Under the pieces are notes generated by a model that was given only the letters and a program-made list of their open reading frames with translations, was not told the DNA's origin and ran no database searches. 39,521 bases of DNA, from assembly GCF_000011085.1 (NCBI RefSeq), contig NC_006391.1:1-39521 (forward strand), read 5' to 3'. Below, in pieces: positions 15,463-25,008 of the stretch (position 1 is its first letter; each line of letters opens with the position of its first letter). This stretch comes from Haloarcula marismortui ATCC 43049 (GTDB taxonomy: Archaea > Halobacteriota > Halobacteria > Halobacteriales > Haloarculaceae). A program made the translations under genes and the position numbers.

Positions 15463-15655
15463 AACTCACGCGGCTGTCACGGTCAAGTGCCCGGGCTGTG
15501 GGGCGACCCATGTTCGGCCCCGACGAGTCGACGTGGAGAATCCCCCAGCGACGATCAACGGCAAGTGCTACGCTCCGCATCCATCTCGGGGCGCTGACTT
15601 CGACGGCTGCGGGGAGACGGTCGAACTCGACGTTATCGAGGTGAGCGAACGGTGA
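15452..15655 (+). CDS. Small zinc-ribbon protein
   Basis: A 67-aa protein with CPGCGATHVRPR (first Cys pair) and later GKCYAP...FDGCGETVEL (second pair), the spacing of a compact zinc ribbon. It overlaps the preceding gene by 11 bases and the next by 4. It probably binds nucleic acid or acts as an adaptor; no family can be named. Confidence 0.6.
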   Translation: MSSKTHAAVTVKCPGCGATHVRPRRVDVENPPATINGKCYAPHPSRGADFDGCGETVELDVIEVSER

Positions 15656-15912
15656 CTGGCGCGCAGGTGGATCAAACACTGACGCCGACCGGTTGGTGCG
15701 TCAACCTCGATAACGGCCACTCCGGGATCTGCTTCGAGTGGGTTTCCGGTCTGACGATGTGTGGGGAATCGTTCGATCCCAGTGATGTCGACCGAGAGTG
15801 GTACGATGGCGCACCAGAATCGCGCGACGAGCCACACGCAACCCAGTGCTTCGACTGTCACAACTGGTCCGCGGCTGCCAGAGATGCAACGCGGGGGCAG
15901 ACTGATGTCTGA
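15652..15912 (+). CDS. Small cysteine-containing hypothetical protein
   Basis: An 86-aa protein with a GTG start that overlaps the previous TGA. Cysteines occur at GWCVNL, GICFEW, MCGESF and QCFDCHNW; the last pair is C-x2-C-H. A zinc-bound fold is likely. It overlaps the next gene by 8 bases. No family is recognised. Confidence 0.55.
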   Translation: MTGAQVDQTLTPTGWCVNLDNGHSGICFEWVSGLTMCGESFDPSDVDREWYDGAPESRDEPHATQCFDCHNWSAAARDATRGQTDV

Positions 15913-16207
15913 CCCAGTCCGCTTGCGGGTCCGTGCTCGTCGCAATCAGCACGGCTCTGTGCTGGAGTGGGTCCCGGAAGACGAAGCTGACGCGAAGGCT
16001 GCACTCGACAGTCCGTGGGCGCTCATTCGTGATCTCTACGGAGCTATCGATAGGTCGACCGTCGCCGACGGCGATCTCGTCGCTGTCGTGGAAGCGTGGC
16101 CCCGATCCGGCGACGTGATCGACGTGATCGTCCTCGACGAACACGCCCGCAGCGAGAGTGCGACTGAACGTCTGCGGATGCAGGTCAGCGCGGAGGTGGC
16201 ACGATGA
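15905..16207 (+). CDS. Hypothetical protein, last clear gene of the small-gene operon
   Basis: A 100-aa protein from ATG 15905, overlapping the previous gene by 8 bases. It starts with a basic strand (VRLRVRARRNQHG), continues EWVPEDEADAKAAL and ends in a helix. No cysteines. Longer in-frame starts upstream lie within the previous gene. The region after its stop loses coding character and becomes rich in inverted repeats. Confidence 0.6.
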   Translation: MSDPVRLRVRARRNQHGSVLEWVPEDEADAKAALDSPWALIRDLYGAIDRSTVADGDLVAVVEAWPRSGDVIDVIVLDEHARSESATERLRMQVSAEVAR

Positions 16208-16659
16208 GAGCCTGCAAATCGTCAGACGCACGTCTGACGCAACCTGTTGCAATAGCCGACGTATTTAACACACAGCCGACCAAACCGATTCAACATCAAG
16301 CACAGAGAAGACACTCACCGCTAATCGGTGAGAGGCAGGATGCCGGGGTCGTGCCACCGACCTCGGCTGAGAAGGTGAGCCGCACTCAACCTGTGCAAGG
16401 TGCGTTGATCTCACCTACTGTTTCTGACCGAGATAGAATAAGCGTTGTGCCCGAACAGCGAGAGCCATCTCTACGCAGTTCGGGTCTGTTCGTGTCGTCA
16501 GAGAGCCGCTAGACCGTCGTGAGCCGCTGATACGAAGATGCACGCCGCAGACTACATACTGACCGGTACGCTTCAGCCCCTCTCGGGAGCGCCACGGGGA
16601 GAGCTGTCGCTCTCCACTGGGCGAAACTCCACCCAGAGAGGGTTCCCAGGAGGGATGCC
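16208..16659 (+). other. Structured non-coding region upstream of repH; candidate origin or RNA
   Basis: Several strong inverted repeats lie in tandem. GTCAGACG-CA-CGTCTGAC is at 16221-16238 and GCAAC-CT-GTTGC at 16239-16250. CTCACCG (16314-16320) pairs with CGGTGAG (16326-16332). A 10-bp stem joins 16342-16351 and 16358-16367 with one G-U pair. AGGTGAG (16373-16379) pairs with CTCACCT (16410-16416), enclosing a CGCA/TGCG stem. GGAGAGC-TGTC-GCTCTCC lies at 16598-16615. A TATA-like GTATTTAACA at 16261-16270 could start an RNA covering the middle stems. Haloarchaeal repH origins lie just upstream of the gene and contain inverted repeats, so this may be the origin. Confidence 0.45.
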
Positions 16660-19600
16660 ATGACGTTCCACGTTGTCGGCTGTTCAGACTGTTCGGCACT
16701 CTGGATCATCGACGAGTCAGGTGACTCGAAAGCCTGCTGTCCAACCTGTGGCCGGACTCACAGCCGGGAGCGCCTCCGTTCACTCGCGTCGGCTGCTGAC
16801 AGGGAGGTCGCAGCGCAGCGACGGTCGGCTATCCTTGCATCACGCCGGGATGAGTCGGATGCTGACCTACGCGCGTACTGGGACCAAGCTACTGATGACC
16901 CAGTCATCGACGATCGAGAGTATCTCGACGGGATGGGTCTTGACGACGATCTCGTCGATAACCTCTGCGGTGAGTCTTCGTCAACGTCGACGACGTCTGA
17001 TTCATCGACAACCCGTCCGGACTCCGGGCCCGACGTAGACGTCGACGTGGCGAACAAACCACAGCTCCGCGGGTCTGCCTATCCAGACGCCGCGGAGGAA
17101 CCGGGAATTGCTCTACTGGACCCTCGGGGTCAGCTCTCGATCACCGGACTCACCTACCATGATGTGGCGCCACAAAGCTCCGAGTGGCTCGGTGATCTCC
17201 TTGCGGACCTCATCCCGATGACGGCACGCTGTGTCCAAGACCTCGCAGTTCTCCATGAAGAGGGACCCGACCCCTCGGACCCGCGCCAGACGAACTACGA
17301 GGTGCCCCGCTTCGTCCAAGAGGTTCTCGCCGGAGAGGTCGCTGGCCTCGAGGCGGCCGACGCTTCTGTCGGGGCTATCGAGGAGGCACGCGCCTACCTC
17401 GACGCGGCGGCCCGCTACGCGCTCCTGTGGGACAACGAGTGTTATCGGGCCCAGCGCGGGTTCAAAGGCACCGAGCAATTCGAGCGGATTCAACGAACGC
17501 TCACCACTACTGGCACGAGTCGTGGGCCGTTCAACGCTGGCGTCGACGCACTCCGACACTCGTTAGTCGCCCTGCACGCTGAACGCGAGACGCCACTGCC
17601 AGTCACGTTCGTTCTCGACGGAGAGGCCTGGACGGCAGCCGACCGAGAGACTGTGAAACGCGCCCTTCGGGTGTTGGATGTCCTTGCCGACGCTCTGGAT
17701 GTGCGCCTCCAGATGTCGCCTGGAGTCCGGCAGCGAGTGCGTCGGCTGACGCTGCGGGCGCTCGACGCCGATGACGAAGCGGACATCCCGGCATGGGCTG
17801 AGCGCTTCTCGTTCCTTACTGAGGCCGGATACTCCTCCCGGCGTGGTGGGGACGTCGACGAGGACTCAGACGAGGGCCAGCTGGACGAGGAAGCCTGGGG
17901 CTGGGTCGATACCAACCGGTCCCAGACAGGCCCGCTGACTGTGCTGGCACATCTCGATACTGACGGTGAGCGCTCCGTTCGCGCTATCAAGCGAGACGAC
18001 GCAATCGCCTATGCAGACGGCAGCATCGACCGCTACGTGTCGTTCCTCGAAGCCGAGGACATCATCACGGTGGATCGCTCACACGCCTCGAATCAGGTCT
18101 CGCTGACCGCTCTCGGCGAAGCAGCACAGCAGTATGTCGACCGAGAGGGTAACCCTGTCCACCCGTCCCAATCCCGGCTGTCGGGGGCGTCTTACGGACA
18201 CCCCTCACGGTCTCGTAAGTGTAGTGTATCCGCCCAGAAGCGCGACCGGTACCCCCCCGCCGAACGGTGGCTTGCCGCGACCGGCTCCGCATCTGAGTCT
18301 GGCTATGTCCAGTGGCTCGGCGACCGCACTGGCTCTCGCGAGGTCGAACCGCCGGTTCTTCACCGCCGGTTTTCCGCCGCGAAACGCGTTGACGGCGTCA
18401 CCTTCGCCGACGGGGACATCCTCGACTGGACGGACGACGATGACGCACCCGACGGCGACGGTCGCGTGTCCTACATCTCGACGTTTGATGACGAAGCGCT
18501 CGTCATCCTGCAGTGGGGCGGGCCCGTCGTAACACTGGGACGTCTGTGTGGTGCCTTATTCAGCAATCGGATGCTCAGTAAGGCATTAAATACGGATGCA
18601 CTGGGGAAACAGTGGAACCGGGCCCACGACGGCGTCGAAACGTTCGAAAACGACCTCCACGATGTCCTCATTCAGGCCAAACAAATCGGCTGGCTTTCCA
18701 GTGACGAACTCGAAGATCTGGACAACTGGCGCGAACGGATCGGCGCAGTGCGGTCCATGCTCCTCTCGCAAGTTGGGGACTTCGACGACCTCGACTCCGG
18801 CCTGCAGGCCCAGCTGATGCGAGACCTCCACGGGCTGCTCTGTAGCGCGATGAACGTCTACGACGCCGCCGGCCTCGACGTAACCATCAACATCCGACTG
18901 CCCGATCCCGATGCGCTCCGGCGTAACGAGAATCAATACGAGAAGTTCCTCGATTTTGCTCGCTACACGATCACCAAACAGGCCGGCTATCGCGATGACT
19001 ACGGCGTCCACAGCTGGTATCGGATGTGCATCGAGGACCGCCCACAGAAACTCCGGGCGCGGTCCGAATACGATATCGACGACACCGATCCCGTTGCTGA
19101 CCTACTGGCGTCGTGGGTCTTCACGGGCCCTGGCGTCTCCGACCTCTTGCCCGACGTCCAGGAGGCCGTCGACGAGGAAGCGACTCGCCTTCGCGAGCGC
19201 GTCGACGCCGGCGTCGAAGACGCCGCCATCCTCGATATCCCGATGGTGGAAGCCAATTCCCACGGCCACATCCGGGGGCTCGTCCGGGAGATTGCCGACC
19301 GCAAGGGGTTCTATGACGGCAATCGCGCGGATCTCGACCGACTCACCCGCTGTCTGGAAGCAGCGCTCGCGGCGGCCGACCGTGGCCCCGACCCCTGCCT
19401 CGTGGCAGATGCCCTCGACAGCCTCGAATCGCGTGATAGCGTGTCCGACCGCCTCGACGTCGACGCCGTTGAGGCCGCGCTGGCCACGCTCCCCAGCGAG
19501 GCGATCTTCCCAACGTTGCCGCCGGCAGCCCGACGGATGCTCTCGGCACTGTTCGCGAGCACCGAGCCACTCGACCGGCAGGACCTCATCGAGATTACTT

Positions 19601-20064
19601 CAGAGAGTTCCTATAACCGCCATCACAAGACGCTGCGGGCGTTCTTCCTCGTGGAAGATACCGGCGAGGGCTTCGTCGCACACCTGGAGCCGTGGTGGTC
19701 GTCGACGTCATCGGTGAGCGAGCCGTACCACGACGACACTCCGTACCCTGGGTCACCGGCCGGCCATCCATCGCACATCCTGCTGGGCCCAGTCTATGAC
19801 TCTGGGCTGCTGGACATCCCGCCGGATGAATACGCCGCCCTCGGATATCTCGACTACCAGGAGCTTCTCGACGAGCTGGGACTCTCGCGATGGCGGCCCA
19901 TCCTGGAGGCGTTCTGTAGCGATTGCCACGAGGCAACTACTACATCGCATGCTGTGGACTCAGAGCTATCTTACTCGGACCACTCAGGGGTTCGAATCGG
20001 GCCGCTGTCCCCGAGTCAGGACGTTGCTCAGACTTCAATTGCGCAAGCCGCCGCTGATGACTAG
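16660..20064 (+). CDS. RepH-like plasmid replication protein with DUF5817-type N-terminal zinc domain
   Basis: A 1,134-aa acidic protein. The N-terminus carries a zinc motif (VVGCSDCSALW, then CCPTCGRTHS) followed by a basic helix, the pattern of the DUF5817 domain at the start of large haloarchaeal replication proteins. A disordered Ser/Asp-rich linker (about 105-130) leads to a long helical body with no Walker motifs. Residues about 430-500 and 960-1010 look like winged helices. The size, single-gene transcription and the repeat-rich DNA upstream fit RepH of pHH1/pNRC100-type plasmids, which initiates replication. Assignment is from pattern memory, not a search. The CRISPR array begins 6 bp after its stop. 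Confidence 0.6.
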   Translation: MTFHVVGCSDCSALWIIDESGDSKACCPTCGRTHSRERLRSLASAADREVAAQRRSAILASRRDESDADLRAYWDQATDDPVIDDREYLDGMGLDDDLVDNLCGESSSTSTTSDSSTTRPDSGPDVDVDVANKPQLRGSAYPDAAEEPGIALLDPRGQLSITGLTYHDVAPQSSEWLGDLLADLIPMTARCVQDLAVLHEEGPDPSDPRQTNYEVPRFVQEVLAGEVAGLEAADASVGAIEEARAYLDAAARYALLWDNECYRAQRGFKGTEQFERIQRTLTTTGTSRGPFNAGVDALRHSLVALHAERETPLPVTFVLDGEAWTAADRETVKRALRVLDVLADALDVRLQMSPGVRQRVRRLTLRALDADDEADIPAWAERFSFLTEAGYSSRRGGDVDEDSDEGQLDEEAWGWVDTNRSQTGPLTVLAHLDTDGERSVRAIKRDDAIAYADGSIDRYVSFLEAEDIITVDRSHASNQVSLTALGEAAQQYVDREGNPVHPSQSRLSGASYGHPSRSRKCSVSAQKRDRYPPAERWLAATGSASESGYVQWLGDRTGSREVEPPVLHRRFSAAKRVDGVTFADGDILDWTDDDDAPDGDGRVSYISTFDDEALVILQWGGPVVTLGRLCGALFSNRMLSKALNTDALGKQWNRAHDGVETFENDLHDVLIQAKQIGWLSSDELEDLDNWRERIGAVRSMLLSQVGDFDDLDSGLQAQLMRDLHGLLCSAMNVYDAAGLDVTINIRLPDPDALRRNENQYEKFLDFARYTITKQAGYRDDYGVHSWYRMCIEDRPQKLRARSEYDIDDTDPVADLLASWVFTGPGVSDLLPDVQEAVDEEATRLRERVDAGVEDAAILDIPMVEANSHGHIRGLVREIADRKGFYDGNRADLDRLTRCLEAALAAADRGPDPCLVADALDSLESRDSVSDRLDVDAVEAALATLPSEAIFPTLPPAARRMLSALFASTEPLDRQDLIEITSESSYNRHHKTLRAFFLVEDTGEGFVAHLEPWWSSTSSVSEPYHDDTPYPGSPAGHPSHILLGPVYDSGLLDIPPDEYAALGYLDYQELLDELGLSRWRPILEAFCSDCHEATTTSHAVDSELSYSDHSGVRIGPLSPSQDVAQTSIAQAAADD

Positions 20065-20070
20065 CACTCG

Positions 20071-23000
20071 GCTTCAACCCCACAAGGGTCCGTCTGAAAC
20101 CCGCCAAGCACTCCGATACCGGGGATGCCTCCCCAACTGCTTCAACCCCACAAGGGTCCGTCTGAAACGGCCGGCGCGTCGACGACGTCCTCTAGGAGGC
20201 TGACGCTTCAACCCCACAAGGGTCCGTCTGTAACTACGCCGTGAGTTGGGCATCGGCGAAGCCCACAGTGCTTCAACCCCACGAGGGTCCGTCTGTAACC
20301 CGTGTGGTGGGACGGCGGTGTATGCAACGGACTACGCTTCAACCCCACGAGGGCCCGTCTGTAACTTCGACCAGGGATGGACCGACGAGCGCATCATGGA
20401 GGCTTCAACCCCACGAGGGTCCGTCTGTAACTTGGCCGTGAGCCAATCCCAGTCATCCGTGTTAATCGCTTCAACCCCACGAGGGTCCGTCTGTAACTGG
20501 CATGGCAGGGATTCATCAATACCGGCTTTGTTGCTTCAACCCCACGAGGGTCCGTCTGTAACTTGCTATCCGAGGGACGATGAGATGGCACGAGACCATG
20601 CTTCAACCCCACGAGGGTCCGTCTGTAACTTGCTATCCGAGGGACGATGAGATGGCACGAGACCATGCTTCAACCCCACGAGGGTCCGTCTGTAACCATC
20701 GCTGACGACGACTTCGATATCGGTGATTTGGCTTCAACCCCACGAGGGTCCGTCTGTAACTCCCAGTGTTCGCCGCGACTAACTGCTATCATGCCGCTTC
20801 AACCCCACGAGGGTCCGTCTGTAACTTTCGCGGAGAACGCCGAAGGGAATCTCTTAGTCGAGCTTCAACCCCACGAGGGCCCGTCTGTAACCAGCGCCGG
20901 GTTTGCGGTATGCTGATTGTTGCATGAGGCTTCAACCCCACGAGGGTCCGTCTGTAACCGGCATCGGCGAGCGCAAAGCCTACGCCGTGTGGTCGCTTCA
21001 ACCCCACGAGGGTCCGTCTGTAACCCAACGCTTGTCCGCCAACGGCGAACAGCCGGACGGCTTCAACCCCACAAGGGTCCGTCTGAAACTCGGCGTGTTG
21101 TTCTCGGTATCGAGCGTCAGCTCGCTTCAACCCCACAAGGGTCCGTCTGAAACCATTGAACAGATGAATCAGGCCTGTGCTGACATGGTTGCTTCAACCC
21201 CACAAGGGTCCGTCTGAAACACGCTACGCTCGTGACTACATGGCGGAGTGCATGGACGCTTCAACCCCACAAGGGTCCGTCTGAAACCACTAAAGGAGGG
21301 CTGCGTAACCGCAGCCGCCCCCCGCTTCAACCCCACAAGGGTCCGTCTGAAACGATTTCTTTCAGCGCGTTCGTCTCGCTCGGATAGACGCTTCAACCCC
21401 ACAAGGGTCCGTCTGAAACCGGCTGACTCCGGTGTGAGCGTGCACGCCCAGCCATCGCTTCAACCCCACAAGGGTCCGTCTGAAACTGGATATCGTCAAT
21501 CTGCGTTTCAAGGACTGGCTTGCTTCAACCCCACAAGGGTCCGTCTGAAACCGATTTTTCACTGAGGGCAGCGAAGAGGTGATCGAGCTTCAACCCCACA
21601 AGGGTCCGTCTGAAACCAAACCCTCCGACGCTGATGGTCGGCGCTTCTGCGGGCTTCAACCCCACAAGGGTCCGTCTGAAACCGGCAGCCATGAGGACAG
21701 CAGCCAGGAGACCAGCGCTTCAACCCCACAAGGGTCCGTCTGAAACCGACAACGGCGAAGACTCGGACAACAATGAGTAAGAAGCTTCAACCCCACAAGG
21801 GTCCGTCTGAAACGGAGACGGACGCCACCGACACGGAGTCCGAGACGGAGCTTCAACCCCACAAGGGTCCGTCTGAAACACCTGACATTGACTTCATCAA
21901 AGTCAACATCCACGGGCTTCAACCCCACAAGGGTCCGTCTGAAACTCGCGACGCTCGGACGGTGGTCGTGCATGAGTGACGCTTCAACCCCACAAGGGTC
22001 CGTCTGAAACCGTTCCTAATCGACATTGCCTGATGCAATTGTTCTTGCTTCAACCCCACAAGGGTCCGTCTGAAACACATAGACACAGAGACGATAAATA
22101 ATGCAGTGCGAGAGCTTCAACCCCACAAGGGTCCGTCTGAAACGAGGGGTTGTATGATGCAAATATCCGGGCCAAGGAGCTTCAACCCCACAAGGGTCCG
22201 TCTGAAACTGGCGTGACGACGAAGATAAAGACGTGTCTGGGATGCTTCAACCCCACAAGGGTCCGTCTGAAACGGACGCCGACGTAGTGCTGCACCACAT
22301 TGCTGAGGGGCTTCAACCCCACAAGGGTCCGTCTGAAACCGAACTCGAAATCTATCCGGAGTCCGATCAACGAGAGCTTCAACCCCACAAGGGTCCGTCT
22401 GAAACGACCCGATGGCACAGTCACAGGCAGAGTGATATGCTGGCTTCAACCCCACAAGGGTCCGTCTGAAACTAGTGGACTGCCCGAGCCCGAGACATAC
22501 AACGACTTAGCTTCAACCCCACAAGGGTCCGTCTGAAACCATCGGGTTGCACAACAGCAGGGTCAGAGGCTCTGCTTCAACCCCACAAGGGTCCGTCTGA
22601 AACTAGTCTTGATAGTGGGGCAACGTGCTCACGCATTTGCTTCAACCCCACAAGGGTCCGTCTGAAACACCGAGTTGATAGTTGACCCTCGATTGTCCAG
22701 TACGCTTCAACCCCACAAGGGTCCGTCTGAAACGGATTTCGCGGCAGGAGTGTCTTTTACCTTATTATCGCTTCAACCCCACAAGGGTCCGTCTGAAACC
22801 GGCGATGCGGCGGTGGGCGTCCTGCCACATCCTGCTTCAACCCCACAAGGGTCCGTCTGAAACGATGGACAAAATCAAGCAGATTCGAGAAGCAAAGGCA
22901 GCTTCAACCCCACAAGGGTCCGTCTGAAACGACGCTGACTGTGCGACCAAAGTCCGACAGCTTCTCGCTTCAACCCCACAAGGGTCCGTCTGAAACCCAC

Positions 23001-23194
23001 TACCTGTAACGGACATAAAGTAACTGTCAACCCGCTTCAACCCCACAAGGGTCCGTCTGAAACCCGCCAACCAACTATGAGCCGACACGACCTCACAGCT
23101 TCAACCCCACAAGGGTCCGTCTGAAACCTTGAGCACGACCTTGTCGATGTTCCACCGGTTCCACGCTTCAACCCCACAAGGGTCCGTCTGAAAC
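20071..23194 (-). CRISPR. CRISPR array: 48 repeats of 30 bp and 47 spacers, two repeat types
   Basis: Repeats begin GCTTCAACCCCAC and end CCGTCTGAAAC as read on the plus strand; spacers are 34-38 bp. The reverse complement (starting GTTTCAGACGG, ending GTTGAAGC) matches the type I-B repeat of Haloarcula/Haloferax, whose crRNA 5' handle ends in TTGAAGC, so transcription is inferred to be leftward from a leader right of 23194. Repeats 1-2 and 16-48 have ACAAGG...GAAAC. Repeat 3 (20205) has ACAAGG...GTAAC. Repeats 4-15 have ACGAGG...GTAAC, and repeats 5 and 13 also have GGGCCC for GGGTCC. Spacers 8 and 9 (20563-20599 and 20630-20666) are identical. No cas gene is present, so processing must rely on Cas proteins encoded elsewhere. 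Confidence 0.98.
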
Positions 23195-23788
23195 CATGCC
23201 GGATCTGGGCAGTACAGCCACTCTATCGGGCGCTTCCACAGCGGTACTTTCGTCGACCGTCAATACCCCCTGAACCCCCGGGGGGTCGATGAAATAGGCG
23301 TGGTGCGAGGTTCCTGCAATTCGACAGTATGCGTAATGAGTGTGATGTCTCTTTTTCCGTTTTCGCGGGCGGCCGGAGAGCCACCCTCTGTATACGGCGG
23401 GGTACCCGCTCGTGCGTCTCGGGAGTTCCGTCCGTCCGCGCAAGGCGGCCTCGCGGTATGTGATTTCCAGCCACAAGTTCCCGTATCCTCGGGAGGGCCA
23501 ACCGCTGTTCGTGTCGTACTATCCGTGCAGCCCCAGCTCTCAATGCTGGTGTTCTCCCCGGGGGTCGGTATGATGTGCGACCGCTATCTCGGCCGATACG
23601 TGGCCTTTGTACAGGGCTCCACGCTTCGTGCCAAGCGTGCCGGCGGGCAGGCATGACGCGTCGTATCGTCAACGACGCGCACGCGGTGAAGCAACCGCGT
23701 CCCAGAACGCGACATATAGCCAGCGTCTGGTTACATCGTCGTTTTCCCCAAAGTATCATAATCATTACGCCCGTCAGCACGGTGGTAG
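23195..23788. other. Presumed CRISPR leader and left flank of the first tnpB element
   Basis: No gene is convincing here; candidate products are Arg/Pro-rich and non-acidic. The first 100-200 bases should be the array leader if transcription is leftward; a CCCCCGGGGGG palindrome lies at about 23275-23285. Nearer tnpB are two hairpins, CGCGTCG/CGACGCG (23657-23663 with 23673-23679) and ACGCGGT/ACCGCGT (23681-23687 with 23694-23700), as expected near an IS200/IS605-type left end. CCAAAGTATCATAATCA lies about 30-40 bases before the tnpB ATG and probably includes its promoter. Confidence 0.4.
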
Positions 23789-24961
23789 ATGCAGACCAGC
23801 ATCACTGAGTTCACTGCTGGCACTGACGAACTCGACATTACCCGGACAATCCGGTGTAAGCTCGCCACCAGCAACGCGAAAAACGAGACTGTCCGTCGTG
23901 GGATCGAGGCCTACCAGCAGGTCGCCAGCCATATGGCTGATGTGCTGCCGTCCTACCCCGCATACGAATGGAACCTCCAGAATACGCAGATGTATCATCA
24001 GGCCAAGCGAGCGCTCCCAGATGATGATGTGCGGTATAAAACCACGCTCGCACAGATGGCCAAGAACGATGTCGTCGAGTCGTTCACTAGCTGGCGTGAA
24101 CGTGGTGAAGACGGGAAGTTGCCTCGTGGTCAATACGGGGACGCTGACTACCTTAGCCTCCGACATGACGACTGCGAGATTCACGAGAACGACAAGGGTT
24201 GGGGCGTCAAAACGAGCTTTATCAGCTACAATCCAGTGTGGTTCCACATCCATGCTGGAGGCTATCAGCGGCAGTTTCTCGAACGCGTGACTAATGAGGA
24301 TAACCCAGCTAGCGCCGGTTCTGCTGAACTCCATCTCCATGATGATGGGACGCTGTACCTCCACCAGACCATCACGTGGCCGGTTGAGGTCTACCAGCCT
24401 GCCGAGGTCAGCACTGCTGTGGGCGTTGACCTCAACGATGATCCGCTGGTCTGTGCGGCTGTCGTCGACGACGAGGATGTCGTGGCTGTCGAACTGGAAT
24501 CCGGGGCGGAGTATCGTCACCATCGCGAGCGGGTGAAGCGCCGCCGGAGTGAAGCGATGGAGCGTAACGACCTCAAGGCGATCAAAGATGCCCGATTACA
24601 GTACAACCGATATACCGATCACATCACCAACGTCGCCAGCAAACGCGTGGTCGACCTTGCTGAAGAGCACGCCCCAGCTGTGATTCATCTAGAAGATCTC
24701 ACCCACTACCGTGAGACTGCAGAGGATCCAATCCACGACTGGCCCTTCGCAGAGATCCAAGAAAAGATTGCGTACAAGGCTCACGAGGCTGGCATCCCGG
24801 TCCAAGCAATCGACCCGCGCAACACGAGTGTAACTTGCCGGAAGTGTGGAGAGACCAATCCAGCGATGCGGGACGGCGATGTCTTCGAGTGCTGGGAGTG
24901 CGGGTACGAGGTCCATGCGGACGTGAATGCTGCGATCAACATCGCGACGACCAATCAATGA
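23789..24961 (+). CDS. tnpB: TnpB, RNA-guided nuclease of an IS200/IS605-family (IS1341-type) element
   Basis: A 390-aa protein with an intact RuvC-like nuclease: Asp214 in AVGVDLNDD, Glu302 in VIHLEDLTH, Asp378 in EVHADVNAAINIA. The zinc finger between the last two is CRKCGETNP...CWECG. This is the TnpB family, transposon nucleases guided by an RNA made from the element's 3' end. No tnpA (Tyr transposase) is beside it, so it is an IS1341-type orphan needing TnpA in trans. The length is normal. The hairpin just after its stop (24968-24987) is the likely right-end/omegaRNA structure. It lies immediately beyond the CRISPR leader side of the array. Confidence 0.9.
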   Translation: MQTSITEFTAGTDELDITRTIRCKLATSNAKNETVRRGIEAYQQVASHMADVLPSYPAYEWNLQNTQMYHQAKRALPDDDVRYKTTLAQMAKNDVVESFTSWRERGEDGKLPRGQYGDADYLSLRHDDCEIHENDKGWGVKTSFISYNPVWFHIHAGGYQRQFLERVTNEDNPASAGSAELHLHDDGTLYLHQTITWPVEVYQPAEVSTAVGVDLNDDPLVCAAVVDDEDVVAVELESGAEYRHHRERVKRRRSEAMERNDLKAIKDARLQYNRYTDHITNVASKRVVDLAEEHAPAVIHLEDLTHYRETAEDPIHDWPFAEIQEKIAYKAHEAGIPVQAIDPRNTSVTCRKCGETNPAMRDGDVFECWECGYEVHADVNAAINIATTNQ

Positions 24962-24967
24962 CATCCT

Positions 24968-24987
24968 CCGCGCCGTGAACGGCGCGG
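24968..24987. other. Right-end hairpin between the two tnpB genes
   Basis: CCGCGCCG (24968-24975) pairs perfectly with CGGCGCGG (24980-24987) around TGAA, starting 7 bases after the first tnpB stop and ending 21 bases before the second. In IS605-type elements such a hairpin marks the right end and is part of the guide RNA scaffold. Here the two genes converge on a single hairpin. Confidence 0.6.
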
Positions 24988-25008
24988 TTTCCTCTGTAGG
25001 AGTCTCGG

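Noticed and set aside
16204-16512. A 102-codon ORF overlapping the end of the small-gene operon
   Set aside because: The product is basic and Ser/Gln-rich, unlike haloarchaeal proteins, and it covers the run of inverted repeats. I favour a structured non-coding region.
20241-23088. Many repetitive ORFs in both strands
   Set aside because: They are translations of CRISPR repeats and spacers.
23195-23260. An additional degenerate CRISPR repeat right of 23194
   Set aside because: GCGCTTCCACAGCGG near 23230 resembles the repeat only in its first few bases.
23223-23780. A 185-codon minus-strand ORF beside the CRISPR array
   Set aside because: Arg/Pro-rich, non-acidic, no domain; it coincides with the expected leader and IS end.
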